Origin: Diplonema japonicum | Taxonomy: Eukaryota; Euglenozoa; Diplonemea; Diplonemida; Diplonemidae | Length of the DNA: 64,000 nt | NCBI GenBank assembly: GCA_964019335.1 | Contig: OZ025650.1 | Span: 881,001 to 945,000 of the forward strand | Direction of reading: 5' to 3' | Shown here: piece by piece, positions 30,536-41,350 of the stretch | Layout of the letters: each line of letters begins with the position of its first letter | Position numbering within the stretch: the first letter of the stretch is position 1 | Made by a program: the position numbers and the translations under genes | The notes under the pieces: model-generated | What the model saw: only the letters and a program-made list of their open reading frames with translations | Database searches by the model: none | What the model was told of the DNA's origin: nothing

Positions 30536-31252
30536 ATGGGTGCCTACACCTACATGAACGAGATGTGGAAGAAGAAGCAGTCCGACGTGATGCGCTTCTT
30601 GCAGCGTATCAGGTGCTGGGAGTACCGTCACCAGAACCGTCTGATCCGTGTGCCTCACCCTACCAGGCCCGAGAAGGCAAGGAAGATGGGCTACAAGCGC
30701 AAGGCTGGGTACTCCGTGTTCCGTATCAGGGTATGTTTTGGCTACTCACAAAAAAAAAATAATCGTAACTCATAACCACACCACACAGATCCGCCGTGGT
30801 GGCCGCAAGAGGCCCGCTCACCGTGGTATCTGCTACGGTAAGCCCAAGACCGCAGGTGTTAACCAGCTGAAGAACAAGAAGAACACCCAGTCCATCGCTG
30901 AGGAGAAGGTTGGTCGTGCCATCGGCTCCCTGAGGGTGCTGAACTCTTACTGGGTGAACCAGGACGGTACCTTCAAGTGGTTCGAGATCATCTGCGTGGA
31001 CCCCTCCTCTACCACCATCCGCCGTGACCCCCGCATTAACTGGATCGCCAACGTATGTGTTACTGTTATTCTTCTTTTCCTAATCCCCCACCACAGCCCT
31101 GCCAGAAGCGTCGTGAGGCCCGTGGTCTCACCAGCGCTGGCCGCAAGCACCGTGGTCTCCGTCACAAGGGTCACAAGGCCAACCAGTTCCGTCCCAGCGC
31201 CCGCGCTGTGTGGAAGAGGCACAACGTTGTCCGTTTCTGGAGGTACCGTTAA
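30536..31252 (+). CDS. RPL15: 60S ribosomal protein eL15, tandem copy 1 (two introns)
   Basis: Exons 30536-30730, 30789-31052 and 31097-31252 encode 204 residues, the normal eL15 length ([20 protein letters not shown]... to VVRFWRYR). Introns of 58 and 44 nt are both phase 0 and read GTATGT...CACAG. Unspliced frames hit stops at once in intron 1, so splicing is required. eL15 is a core protein of the large ribosomal subunit. A CTTACAG acceptor lies 7-10 bases upstream of the leader that ends ACAAAAATG. The copy at 31348 encodes the same protein as far as I can read. Confidence 0.97.
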
Positions 31253-31347
31253 GCCTGAGGTTGACCTCGGGTGGCGTCTCATGTCATCATTTATTTTTCA
31301 CTTTGTCCACAACCTCATGCAATTATTTACAGAAAAAAGAATCAAAA

Positions 31348-32066
31348 ATGGGTGCCTACACCTACATGAACGAGATGTGGAAGAAGAAGCAGTCCGACGT
31401 GATGCGCTTCTTGCAGCGTATCAGGTGCTGGGAGTACCGTCACCAGAACCGTCTGATCCGTGTGCCTCACCCTACCAGGCCCGAGAAGGCAAGGAAGATG
31501 GGCTACAAGCGCAAGGCTGGGTACTCCGTGTTCCGTATCAGGGTATGTTTTGGCTACTCACAAAAAAAAAAAATAATCGTAACTCATAACCACACCACAC
31601 AGATCCGCCGTGGTGGCCGCAAGAGGCCCGCTCACCGTGGTATCTGCTACGGTAAGCCCAAGACCGCAGGTGTTAACCAGCTGAAGAACAAGAAGAACAC
31701 CCAGTCCATCGCTGAGGAGAAGGTTGGTCGTGCCATCGGCTCCCTGAGGGTGCTGAACTCTTACTGGGTGAACCAGGACGGTACCTTCAAGTGGTTCGAG
31801 ATCATCTGCGTGGACCCCTCCTCTACCACCATCCGCCGTGACCCCCGCATTAACTGGATCGCTAACGTATGTGTTACTGTTATTCTTTTTTTCCTAATCC
31901 CCCACCACAGCCCTGCCAGAAGCGTCGTGAGGCCCGTGGTCTCACCAGCGCTGGCCGCAAGCACCGTGGTCTCCGTCACAAGGGTCACAAGGCCAACCAG
32001 TTCCGTCCCAGCGCCCGCGCTGTGTGGAAGAGGCACAACGTTGTCCGTTTCTGGAGGTACCGTTAA
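31348..32066 (+). CDS. RPL15: 60S ribosomal protein eL15, tandem copy 2 (two introns)
   Basis: Exons 31348-31542, 31603-31866 and 31911-32066 encode the same 204 residues as copy 1. Introns of 60 and 44 nt sit at the same phase 0 positions and differ from copy 1 mainly in homopolymer length, so the pair is either recent or homogenised. A TTTACAG acceptor lies about 15 bases before the ATG. The spacer between copies is only 95 bases, and the downstream flanks of the two copies diverge right after the stop codon. Confidence 0.97.
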
Positions 32067-32248
32067 GCCTGAGGCCGCGACTTGGGCCGGCTTGCTTGTT
32101 ACCTTTGTTTTTTATTTTGTTTGTGTTGTTTTGCATCGTAACATATCAGCAAGCATAAGACTATCATATTTAACCTCCCCCATTACGCCCCTCCCGCATG
32201 TTTATTATAATACTTTGCAAGCACACAAAACACCACAGAATACACAAC

Positions 32249-33277
32249 ATGAAGGAGGAAGAGAGAGGGAGGTCGAGGACGGGAAGCATTCTTGGCATGG
32301 CAAGGAAGCTCAACGATAGTCTAAAGGGTAAGAAGCTCAGCCGGAAGGACTCGAAGTCTTCAAAACTGAGTGACGTGGTGACACCCACGACCCCCTCCCT
32401 CCCGAGAGTGGAATCCGTTGCATCAGAAGAAACTAGCGAGGAACCTGACGAGAAGCCAAAAGAGGAAAAGCTTGAAAGGAAGTCTGACAGCGACGTGTCA
32501 AGAAAGAGAAGCAAGAGAAAAACAAGTAGCAAAAGTGCGAAGCCTAGCGAGTCCCATTTCATTCCTCAACGGGTGCCTGTAGGCACGTCCCCACCCAGAA
32601 CGCCTCTAGGCAAGTCACCACCCAGATCACCTGTTGAGACACGGCTGCCCTTAGGGGAATCTCCGGCGAGGTCTCCTGTCGATGTGGGTCCTGATGGCAG
32701 CGAGGCAATGGGCGTGTCGGTGCGGAGTTCGATGAGCATGGCAGAGAGAAAGGGCAGCGGAGCGACATTGGGGAAGTCTGTTGATGAGGGCAGTGCAATA
32801 GAATCGGGACTACGATCGGTGCTGGACGGAAACTTGCTCCCAGAGGGTCCAGTCAGCAACAGTGAAATAGGAAACTTGTCACAAGCGTACGGTGCCCCGC
32901 TCGGAAGGTCACCAAAGAGATCTGAAAGCGGGTCAATGGCTTACACGCAAGAGCCGTGTAATAGCACGAGAAGCACAGAGGGTGTGAGCCCCCCTCGCAC
33001 ACCACCTTATGACGACACCTTCGCTCAAAGCCTCAAAAGGCCCATGGGGTGTATCAAACCCGTGCGGCGGACGGCAGACGGGACTATAATCATCGAGACC
33101 CCGCCTGCCGCCAACAAGATGGAGTGGCATCCAGGGGTAGGGTCGGGGCTGTGCAGGTGCAGGTTGTGCTTGCGAGCGGAGTGCAACAAATTAGTCGCCT
33201 TTGCATCGAAGCACCCTGAAGAAGCAGCAGCGTACTACAAGGAAAGACAACAAAATAGATTATATGGTACCAGTTAA
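32249..33277 (+). CDS. Ser/Pro-rich basic protein, unknown
   Basis: 342 residues. The ATG at 32249 follows a CACCACAG acceptor by 11 bases. The N-terminal half is Lys/Ser/Glu-rich and disordered ([13 protein letters not shown]). Residues about 110-155 contain repeated SPPRTP, KSPPRSP and ESPARSP motifs typical of proline-directed kinase targets, with another SPPRTPP near 250. The C-terminus is more ordered, with a conserved-looking [11 protein letters not shown] cluster that could bind metal. Possibly a cytoskeleton-associated phosphoprotein, but no family is recognised. Confidence 0.65.
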   Translation: MKEEERGRSRTGSILGMARKLNDSLKGKKLSRKDSKSSKLSDVVTPTTPSLPRVESVASEETSEEPDEKPKEEKLERKSDSDVSRKRSKRKTSSKSAKPSESHFIPQRVPVGTSPPRTPLGKSPPRSPVETRLPLGESPARSPVDVGPDGSEAMGVSVRSSMSMAERKGSGATLGKSVDEGSAIESGLRSVLDGNLLPEGPVSNSEIGNLSQAYGAPLGRSPKRSESGSMAYTQEPCNSTRSTEGVSPPRTPPYDDTFAQSLKRPMGCIKPVRRTADGTIIIETPPAANKMEWHPGVGSGLCRCRLCLRAECNKLVAFASKHPEEAAAYYKERQQNRLYGTS

Positions 33278-33359
33278 AAAAAAAAAAAAAAAGAGGAAGG
33301 ATACCTATTTATTAATCAACTTTCCTTTGCTGCAGAATAATAAAGGAGAGAGGGAGAAA

Positions 33360-33931
33360 ATGAAGTGGGAAGTTGCAGGAGGAGTTGCAGGACTGGTGGG
33401 GTTGGCATGTGTGGCAAAGTGCTGCAAGCGGGAGGACGAAGATGAATATGCACCTGTTTTAAAGGTGCCTGAGGGAGTGACGATGAAAGAGATTCCTGGG
33501 GCAGTGGAGGAAGAAAAAGAAGAGTCGGCGTTAGATATCTTGGATCAGTTACTGGCCCATAACCGGGCTATTAAAAATCGACGCAAGGGGTTCCCTGAGG
33601 AAGAAGTGGAGGAAGAGTACTCCGACTCCATCTTAGAGGAGGACGAGGATGAAGAGGACTGGGAAGACATAGATACGAGCGAAGATATCCCTGACTTGGA
33701 AGGACTCGAGGATATTGATGATGACGATGAAGATGTAAAAAAAATACAAGCGCTCATGAGGGACCCGGAATTCATGCAAGAATTGGTGTGTATTTTTTTT
33801 TTTTTTTGTTTGTTGTTGCTGTTGTTCAACTATCACAGGTCGACCAACAACTGCAATACGCTCTTGAAGAAGAAGAAAGAGCACTGGGGCAGAAAAAACC
33901 GAAAAAGGTATGGCAGAGGAACAAACAATAA
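33360..33931 (+). CDS. Small acidic protein with N-terminal hydrophobic segment (one intron)
   Basis: Exons 33360-33785 and 33839-33931; the 53-nt intron (GTGTGT, then a T tract, ATCACAG) is phase 0. The spliced protein has 172 residues and continues MRDPEFMQEL into VDQQLQYALEEEERALGQ, a smooth helical join. A short Gly/Val/Ala hydrophobic segment (residues 4-20) may anchor it in a membrane. The middle is very acidic (EDEDEEDWEDID, then DIDDDDED). The MRDPEFMQ segment recalls the DP motifs of STI1-type chaperone cofactors. Only 82 bases separate it from the upstream stop, and they include an A run and a TTGCTGCAG acceptor. Confidence 0.7.
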
Positions 33932-34170
33932 AATATCTTATTTGTAGAACGCTGTTAGAAAGAGGAAATAGACAACATCATGCTTTTTTTACCCCCCCTG
34001 TTTTTTTCCGTGCCTTGCGTTTGCCTCCCCCCCCCCCCCCACAATCTTTTGATCCACCATAGATCTGCTTGACAGTTGAAGCTGTTTTTTTTTTTTTTTT
34101 TTTTTTTTTTTCGTTCTCCTTTTCCCCCCTCCTTTCCCCCCTTTAAGTATCTCCTCTCCAGATATCTGAA

Positions 34171-35764
34171 ATGATGCTGCGGCAAGTGATGTTGCGCCCC
34201 TTTGCTGGTGCAGTGAGGGGCATGAGGTGGTGTCATAACAAGTCGTTGGCACACTTCGACCTTTCGCAGGAGACGTTGGATGCGCTTCGGACGAAGGGTA
34301 TCAAGGAGTTGTTCCCTATTCAGGAGCAGACCTTCAAGCATTGTTTCGAAGGGAAGGACGTGGTCGGACGCGCGAGGACTGGTACAGGCAAGACGCTTGC
34401 CTTTGCGTTGCCTATTGTGGAAAAGCTGTTGAAACAAGCCCCTTCGAAGCCAAACCACCCTGCAGTGCTGATCATTCTGCCGACCAGGGAGCTTTGCAAG
34501 CAGGTCTGTGACGAGATTGTGAGCGTGTCGTCTGGCACCATCTCGGCAGAGGCCTTCTACGGTGGGACCTCGTACCATCAACAGTACGCTGCCCTCGACA
34601 AGGGGCTGGACGTCGCTGTCGGCTGCCCAGGTAGGCTGCTCGACCACATCCAGAACAAGGGTTCCATGAAGCTCAGCGATGTGCAGGTTCTGGTCCTTGA
34701 TGAGGCAGACAGGATGCTTGACATGGGCTTCGCCAAGGAGATCGAGACTGTGGTCCAGCAGATCGGTGCCGACAGGCAGACCTTGCTCTTCTCTGCGACC
34801 CTCCCCCACTGGGTGAACGCCATCATCAAGAAGTACATGAAGAACGAGGTGGTCGTCGACCTCATCGGCGACTCTGACAACCAGACCGCTCAGAACATCG
34901 ACCACAAGATGGTTCAGTGTACCCACCCCAACAAGGGCCCTGTCATCGCAGCCCTCATCAAGCAGTACAGCAAGCCCGGCAATCGCAGTATCGTCTTCGT
35001 CGAGCGCAAGGTCGACGCCAACGCCATCGGCCGTGACGCGACCCTCAGGAACACCGTCGGCCGTGTGGGGGTGTTGCACGGTGATATCTCCCAGGGCATG
35101 CGTGACCAAGCTATGCAGCAATTCAAGTCGGGTGAGTGCAAAGTGCTCATCGCGACTGACATCGCAGCACGAGGCATCGACGTGACTGGCATTGACCTTG
35201 TTGTCATGAACGAGCCCCCTAAGAATATCGACTCGTACATCCACAGGAGTGGGCGTACTGCGCGTGCTGGAACCAAGGGGACCTGTGCAGTGGTGGTGGG
35301 GTACGGACAGCAGCATATGATGGGCCAGATCCAGAAAGCAATCCAGACAACGGTGTGTAATGCAATGTAACGTAAAAACACATAAACGACAGATTGAGGA
35401 CATTCCGCTCCCACCTGGTGCGGACGTGCCCGCAGCACATGAAATGCCGAGAATGGATAGGGGTGGTGGCGGACGTGGTGGACGTGGTGGATATGACCGT
35501 GGCGGCTATGGTGGTGGTGGTGGTGGTGGTGGTGGTGGCTACGACCGTGGGGGCTTTGGTGGTGGTGGCGGCTATGGTGGTGGCGGCGGCGGTAGGTACA
35601 ATGACAGGCGTGGCGGTGGTGGTTATGGTGGCGGTGGCGGTGGCGGATACAGTGGTGGTGGCGGTGGCGGATACGGTGGTGGTGGTGGTGGCGGTGGTGG
35701 TAGCCGAGGTGGAGGTGGTGGCAGGCGAGGACGTGACATGGAGGACGATTTTGACTTCTTCTAA
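34171..35764 (+). CDS. DEAD-box RNA helicase with RGG tail, probably mitochondrial (one intron)
   Basis: Exons 34171-35352 and 35393-35764; the 40-nt intron (GTGTGT...CGACAG) is phase 0. Without splicing the frame stops 6 codons in; with it, QTT continues into IEDIPLPPGAD and a Gly/Arg/Tyr-rich tail ending RGRDMEDDFDFF. The protein has 517 residues. Motifs: Q motif region FPIQEQTF, ARTGTGKT, PTRELCKQ, GGTSY, CPGRLLDH, DEAD, SATLP, RGIDVTGIDLV, HRSGRTARAG. The Arg-rich N-terminus (MMLRQVMLRPFAGAVRGMRW) suggests mitochondrial import. The DDX21/plant PMH-like subgroup with Gly-rich tails is the closest known type; such proteins remodel RNA in organelle splicing or ribosome assembly. A CTCCAG acceptor lies 9 bases upstream of the ATG. 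Confidence 0.9.
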
Positions 35765-36270
35765 ACACAAGAACCCTATCAGTTATCATAGAAAGTTACC
35801 CCCTTTTCATCCCTCTTTCTTCTTTTTTTTGTACTATTCCCCATGTTACCCCTTTCAACGGAGCACACATCATTTAAAAAAAATACAATCTACCCCAACC
35901 CTCCAGTTTTTATTTATTTGCATTTTAGTCAGATCACAGCATGCAGTACCTATCATGATTCGTACGAAAGTGAAGTGCTGACTCTTTTTTTTTCACACAG
36001 CAGGGTGGTTAATGCCAACGCAGTCGTGAGTTTTTCTTCCACAGCACATCCTTTCCCTTCAATTTCCAAAGCACACTCCAATTTTCTTTTATTTAGGAAT
36101 ACCCGGAGGGTATATTTCCTCCATCACCCCCCCCCCCCCCCCTTCTTCTTTTTTACCACTGTAAATCAATCGAAGGAGTATTGTATTCACAGGTAAACCC
36201 CCCCCGTCCCCCCCAACGTCTTTCAACATCACCCTTCTCCCCCTCCCCCCTTTTCTTTGCCAGTCTGATC
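35765..36270. other. Intergenic spacer
   Basis: Low-complexity 3' UTR and spacer with a C run near 36127-36142 and CTTTGCCAG at 36255-36263, the probable trans-splice acceptor of the kinase gene. Confidence 0.6.
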
Positions 36271-37854
36271 ATGGGCTGCACAAAATCACATGATAAACGG
36301 CCTGAGGGTGCAGTCGATGCCAGCTTACATTGCGTGTTGAAGAAGAAGTCTGTGTACAGGGATGAAGATCTGACGGTGGTAGTGAATGCGTGGAATGGTG
36401 CCCTGTATTCGGTGAACGATTACACGATTTACCAAGAAATCGGGAAAGGAGCAACTTCAGTAGCGTACTTGGCGATGAAAGACGGGGTGCTGTTTGCTGT
36501 GAAGGTGCAGAGGAGGAAGGATACGAGCTCTGCGGAGACCTCGTGCTTGAAAAACCTCGAACACCCAAATGTTGTGGAGCTCCGCGAGGTCGCCGAGAGC
36601 GAGGGCCACCACATGGTGTATTGCTTTTACGAGTATCTTTCGGGAGGTGCCCTCTGCAATGTCTCGTCCAGCGGGTACCTCCAAGAACCCATCTGGCCTG
36701 TGCACCATACAAGGAAGATCTTCTCGCAGGTCCTTGAGACCCTTGTCCACCTCCACCGCGTCGGCATCGTTCACCGTGATCTCAAACCCGACAACATCTT
36801 ATGGACAGACACAAGCAAAGTGAGGGTGAAGCTCATCGACTTTGGGTCCGTGCTGCACCTCAAGACACAGAACGACACATCACGAAAAACAGTGGGAACG
36901 CCTTTCTTCATGCCGCCCGAGGTCTCTACGGGGGATAAGTTCCCGTCAAAAGAACTCGATGTGTGGTCCATCGGAGTCATGATGTACTTGGTGTCGACGG
37001 GAAAGGTGCCCTTTGGTGCTGGATGCACCAGTGCCATGCAGTATTACATGAAGCTGGAAGAAGAGGCGAGGGACAACCTGGACTTCCCGGATGGGTTTGA
37101 TCCGGAGCTGCAGGAAGTCATTTCGAAGATTCTCGATGCTGATATTGTGAACCGTGTAACGTTGGATGAGTTGAGGAACCTTCCGTGGTTCACGGGTTAC
37201 AAGTACCCTGTTCCTTTGGAGGATGTGGAGCAGCCTTTGAGCCCGCTGTCGCCTTTCTTGTTCGTACATCGAAGTGCGCTTCCAAGGTCACCATCTAAGA
37301 AACGTGAGGTGCACAAGGAGGATGTCTCAGAGCAGGGGTTTAATATTCTTGTCGCGGACAGTCATTACAGGTCGTTGCATATTATGGTGCAGATTCTCAA
37401 GACGCTTACGAACGACTGCCCCTGTGGGATCACCATCGACTCCTGTGCCGATGCTGACGAGGCGGTAGTTTCGTCAAACACTTTGAAGTACGACATCATC
37501 TTCCTGAACATACACAACCCTCAGATGTCTGGCATCGAAGCCTCGCAGTGCATCAAGACTTCCAGCAAGTTTAACATGACTACCGCCATCGTGGGCATGG
37601 CAACGAGTTGCACTCCTGAGCTCCTTGAAATCGTACAAAAAGCCGGCATGGAAAATCTCCTCCTCAAGCCAACGAATGAGCAAGATGTTCGTGATATTCT
37701 AAAATGGGCGGGGCTTCCTCTTGACCCGTTCCCTGCTTCAATAGACTACAATGATATTTACGACTCTAAGAACTGCTACGACACGTGCTGGAAGAGGAAG
37801 TCCCTCGACACATGCCATATTACCATGCCGATGACTTCTAGGAAGAGCGTGTGA
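36271..37854 (+). CDS. Protein kinase fused to a receiver-like domain
   Basis: 527 residues from the ATG at 36271, seven bases after a CCAG acceptor. The start MGCTKSHD fits N-myristoylation (Gly2, Ser6) with Cys3 for palmitoylation, so membrane attachment is likely. Kinase domain about 51-320: glycine loop GKGATSVAY, AVKV lysine, HRDLKPDN near 168, DFG, VGTPFFMPPE activation segment, DVWSIGVMMY. The overall look is CaMKK/LKB1-kinase-like. A bacterial-type receiver fold follows at about 357-485 (FNILVADSHYRSL... IIFLNIHNPQMSG... LLLKPTNEQD). The phospho-acceptor Asp is Asn413, and only one acidic-pocket residue is clear, while the Lys is kept, so this is probably a pseudo-receiver used for regulation or binding. 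Confidence 0.88.
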   Translation: MGCTKSHDKRPEGAVDASLHCVLKKKSVYRDEDLTVVVNAWNGALYSVNDYTIYQEIGKGATSVAYLAMKDGVLFAVKVQRRKDTSSAETSCLKNLEHPNVVELREVAESEGHHMVYCFYEYLSGGALCNVSSSGYLQEPIWPVHHTRKIFSQVLETLVHLHRVGIVHRDLKPDNILWTDTSKVRVKLIDFGSVLHLKTQNDTSRKTVGTPFFMPPEVSTGDKFPSKELDVWSIGVMMYLVSTGKVPFGAGCTSAMQYYMKLEEEARDNLDFPDGFDPELQEVISKILDADIVNRVTLDELRNLPWFTGYKYPVPLEDVEQPLSPLSPFLFVHRSALPRSPSKKREVHKEDVSEQGFNILVADSHYRSLHIMVQILKTLTNDCPCGITIDSCADADEAVVSSNTLKYDIIFLNIHNPQMSGIEASQCIKTSSKFNMTTAIVGMATSCTPELLEIVQKAGMENLLLKPTNEQDVRDILKWAGLPLDPFPASIDYNDIYDSKNCYDTCWKRKSLDTCHITMPMTSRKSV

Positions 37855-39213
37855 AATATTTTTTTTAAAAAAAAAGAAGAAAGAACTAAAATAGGATTCG
37901 TTTACTATTTACTATTATTCTATGTATGCCCCCGTCCCCCCCCCCCCCCCCCCACATGCCCCGTTTGATTGTAATATCTTCGGGGGGGGGGGGGGGAGAT
38001 TTAACTTTTTTTATTTAATGAGCAATTATATGGGAATTGTCATTAGTCGCTGGCCTCTCAAGTTAGTTCGGGCGGGGTTTAGCGAATTTTTTAAGGCTAC
38101 GGTGGCAGGGGGGCATCACAAGGTTGGAGTGAGCTCACTGCGGTGGGCCGTTGGCACCGCCGTTTGAGCCACTTCGTTACCATAGTGAATTTTTTTGTTT
38201 CCATTGGGGGGGGTGTTCTACTTTTATGGCCACGATAATCAAACATTTGTGAATGATTGTGGGCTCTTCTTTTTTTTTCCCCCTCTATTCTTTCTCTAGT
38301 TCCTCAGATAAAATAAAAGAATAAAGAAATTAAAAAAAATAAAGAACAAGAGTTTGCTTTTTTTTCTTTTTTTTTCCAGAATTTTTCGACACGAAGAATT
38401 AGCTCCATAATTCTTGCTTTCTTCTATTTTTCTCTCTAGGAAGGTTGATATAAAATGAAGAACTGACTGAACAGAGGGGAAGAGGGAAGTGGTGTCACAC
38501 CAAAATTATTTACAGTACCAAAGAAAATGAGATAGGGCAAACATTTCTTTCCCCCTCCCCTTTTCTTTTGGATGCCTTCCCTCCCTCTCTTTACCGATTC
38601 AAGTAAAAGAAACAAAAGGGGGGGGAAAAAAGCAAAAGCAGGAACAATTATTTTTTTTTTTTTTTTACCATCCGCTTTTCTTTTTTTTTTTTCCCTTCCT
38701 TCGTCTTCCATCCTCAAAATATTTTCCTTCCTCCTCTCTGCTTGTGAAAGAAAGGAATCCCTGATGGGCGCAAAAACTCTGATCTTGAAAAAATGGTTTT
38801 TGTAACTCTCACGGCCTTTCTTGCTACTTACCTCCCCCTGCCCCCCCCCCCCTTTTTTTTGTTCTCCTCTTCCTACTGTGACAAACCAATATTGAAAATG
38901 TGACATATTATAATCATGGTATACTGACGAACCTGGTTTGGAAAAATAAAGGCTCACAAGTGAACTGTGAACATAATATTAGCAAGTTAAAAAAATTTTT
39001 TTAGCACTTTTTTTTTGTTTCCCGGGAATTGAGTCGACAAATCTTTCAGGGAAAGTGCATAAAGGTTGGTAACAATTTGCGTTTTTGTTTTGTTTTTGTT
39101 TTTTTTTTTTTTTTTCTTTTTTTTTTTTTTTTTAGGGCTAAATAAAAACTTTTTTTTTCGTTTCATTCTCTTTTTTTTTGTTCGGAAAAAAAAAAAGAAA
39201 GAAAAAAAAATAG

Positions 39214-39260
<47 letters not shown>

Positions 39261-39912
39261 ATTTTGTTTTTACTCCCTTCCTGGTGGAAGGGGGATGTGG
39301 CATTATTCTCTGCCAAGTGCGCCGAGAAAACAAAAACAACAAAAAAGATGACAAACAAAAAAGAAAAATGAAGGAAGGGGGGGAAAGAAGTCTTTTTTCC
39401 CTCCCCTTTTCCTAACCCCCCCCCCTTTTTTTTCCGTAGCTCAGATGTGTTACGATTTCTTGCATTACTTTTTAACCATAAAGGTCGGCTTTCTTTAGAA
39501 GGTCTAAAGGTGCTGATTATTGGCGAAGTGCTTTTTTCCCCCTTTTTTTTTTTCGTATTTAACAAGTACTACTCGGTTTTTTGTAGGGATTTAAATTACA
39601 CCCTTCTCAGTTTTTACTTCATTCACTGCACCCCAATTTTATTTCCTTCCAGAAAATACTAATTATTCCGTCATATGCCGGTGATTGGCTCACAGGTCCA
39701 ATCCTCGTGTTCGGTGCCCTCCGATGATACTTTTTAGTATGGCCATGACCTAATGACTTAATTCTTTTAAAGTGTTTTTTTTAAGTTGGATTCGAGCTGG
39801 GTGGGGACCCCCCTTTCTCAAAAATGTGACCAGGGATACTGAAGTAAAATTGAGGGGAGCAAAAAAAAAAAAAAAAAAAATACAAACCACCTTTTATCCA
39901 CACAAAGGAACT
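37855..39912. other. Gene-free low-complexity region
   Basis: Homopolymers of T, A, C and G, including T/A runs at 39100-39260. Less biased patches at 38020-38180 and 39660-39760 contain no ORF or RNA I can assign. Confidence 0.6.
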
Positions 39913-39944
39913 TTTCTGTCACTCTGGGGGGGGGGGGGGGGGGC

Positions 39945-40062
39945 GTTCGCCGAAGCTAGTCGTAGCCCGATAAATCCGTTGTATCCTGACTAGTCACGTA
40001 TCTCTCTAGACTGGGTTCTGGCTTAGAGGCGTTCAGCCATAATCCATCCAGTGGTAGTCCAC
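39945..40062 (-). rRNA. Fragment of large-subunit rRNA 3' end
   Basis: Read on the minus strand, this contains GGCTGAACGCCTCTAAGC (40021-40038), preceded by a CTACCA...GGAT.ATGG context and followed by CAGAACCC and a divergent stretch ending GATACAACGG.....CGGG. This is the near-invariant segment close to the 3' end of eukaryotic LSU rRNA. Only about 60 bases match well from memory and the rest is divergent. The fragment is bracketed by an imperfect inverted repeat, TTTCTGTCACTC at 39913-39924 and GAGTGACAGGAAA at 40065-40077. Euglenozoan LSU rRNA is naturally fragmented, so it could be a dispersed small rRNA gene, but a pseudogene is equally possible. It is antisense to all genes here. Confidence 0.6.
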
Positions 40063-40077
40063 TCGAGTGACAGGAAA

Positions 40078-41112
40078 GAATTCACTATTCGTTGTGAATA
40101 AGTAACTATATTTACGAAGAATCCCCCCTCCCCCCGTTTTCCATGTCCAAATTATTCTGGTGGCTGCCGAGGTGGCAAAATGACAATTACATGTGTAATA
40201 TTGGAGAGGGGGGGAAAGAAAAGACAAAGGGGGGGGGGGGGGGGGGGAAAGAACCATTTTTTTCTCAAGCACCCGCGTTTCTGTCCTTTATGTTGAGTGC
40301 ATCGCCAGTAAAAAGTTTCAACGTTTCCCCTCCCCGCACCCTTTTTTTTTTTTTTTTTTTTTTTTGCTCTAGAACTCTGTAATTGAGCAAAAAAAAAAAA
40401 GAAAAAAAAAAAGGGTGAAAGAAAACATTCTTGGTGGGTCGTTGCTAAACTTTTTGATTTTTCTTTTTTTTTTTTCTTTTTGATATTTTCTCGCTGATTT
40501 TTTCCCTTTTACTTCAACTATTCCATTTTTTTCTCTTTTTTATGTTTTAGCCGACTAGTAGTGCAAAAGGGGGGCCAGTTCTCTCAGGCGGTATTAGTCA
40601 ACATGGGCCGTTTTTAAAAGCATGTCAGAAGACACCTTTTTAAACATACCCGCTCAGAACTTTTTAGCACTCTGTATCTCTTAACCCATCAAGCAAATCC
40701 CGTCCGAATTTCCTCTTAAAACTGTGGAGGGACCACTGCATTACCTTTGCAGCGGGTACTTTTCGATATGTCAAAAGACCTCCATTGTTAAAAAAAAAAA
40801 AAAAAAAAAAAAACACTTTTCTTTCTTCCAGCCTACCCAACGGAAGGGGATCAAATGCGGGATTTTAGAGATGTGATACGTGGAAAAAAAAAAAAAAAAA
40901 AAAAGAGAAAAGAAAAGTGCTAACATGGAACGTTGCTAACTCTTTTATTTTATCTATCGCCTCTTATCCGTCTTTTTTTTTCATTTCATTTCAGTTCTGC
41001 TTAGCTTGATTTAGTATCACAAAGTTTTTTGTTTGTTGCTTTCGTTCGTCTATCTGTTTTTTTTTCTTTTCTTCTCCTTTCTTTTCTTTGTTTGTTTCTT
41101 TTTTACATATCC
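40078..41112. other. Gene-free low-complexity region
   Basis: Runs of G (near 40232), T (near 40346) and A (near 40793 and 40884). A less biased stretch at 40550-40790 has no ORF or RNA signature that I recognise. Confidence 0.5.
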
Positions 41113-41349
41113 ATGACTCCGTCCAGCTAAAAGTGTGACATTGGAATAGCGCAAGCGCCATCCCGTTACCGTTCTTTTTATTAATCCCTAAACGCCCGGA
41201 GCCTACCTACGGCACCCCCCCCATTTTCATTGTTGCTTTGAATGCTCGAAAAAAAGGGCAGCATGCAACCATAGGAAGATATCGACAACCCGGTTCTTAC
41301 TCGGTTCTTCACGGAAAGTAAGACATCACCTTTAGCTGGACGGAGTCAT
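41113..41349. mobile_element. MITE-like element, 237 bp with 19-bp inverted repeats
   Basis: ATGACTCCGTCCAGCTAAA at 41113-41131 is the exact reverse complement of 41331-41349, and three of the next four inner bases also match. The flanks (ATATCC before, ATTATCC after) resemble an imperfect target duplication. The interior is non-coding and holds a short internal direct repeat CGGTTCTT. Confidence 0.6.
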
Positions 41350-41350
41350 A

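Noticed and set aside
31210-32319. 369-codon ORF covering eL15 copy 2
   Set aside because: Arises by reading through both introns; the spliced 204-residue eL15 model is clearly right.
33955-35403. Minus-strand 482-codon ORF opposite the DEAD-box gene
   Set aside because: Antisense shadow; includes a poly-Lys stretch from the poly-T spacer.
34914-35789. His-rich and Thr-rich minus-strand ORFs
   Set aside because: Antisense reading of the GGT/GGC repeats that encode the RGG tail.
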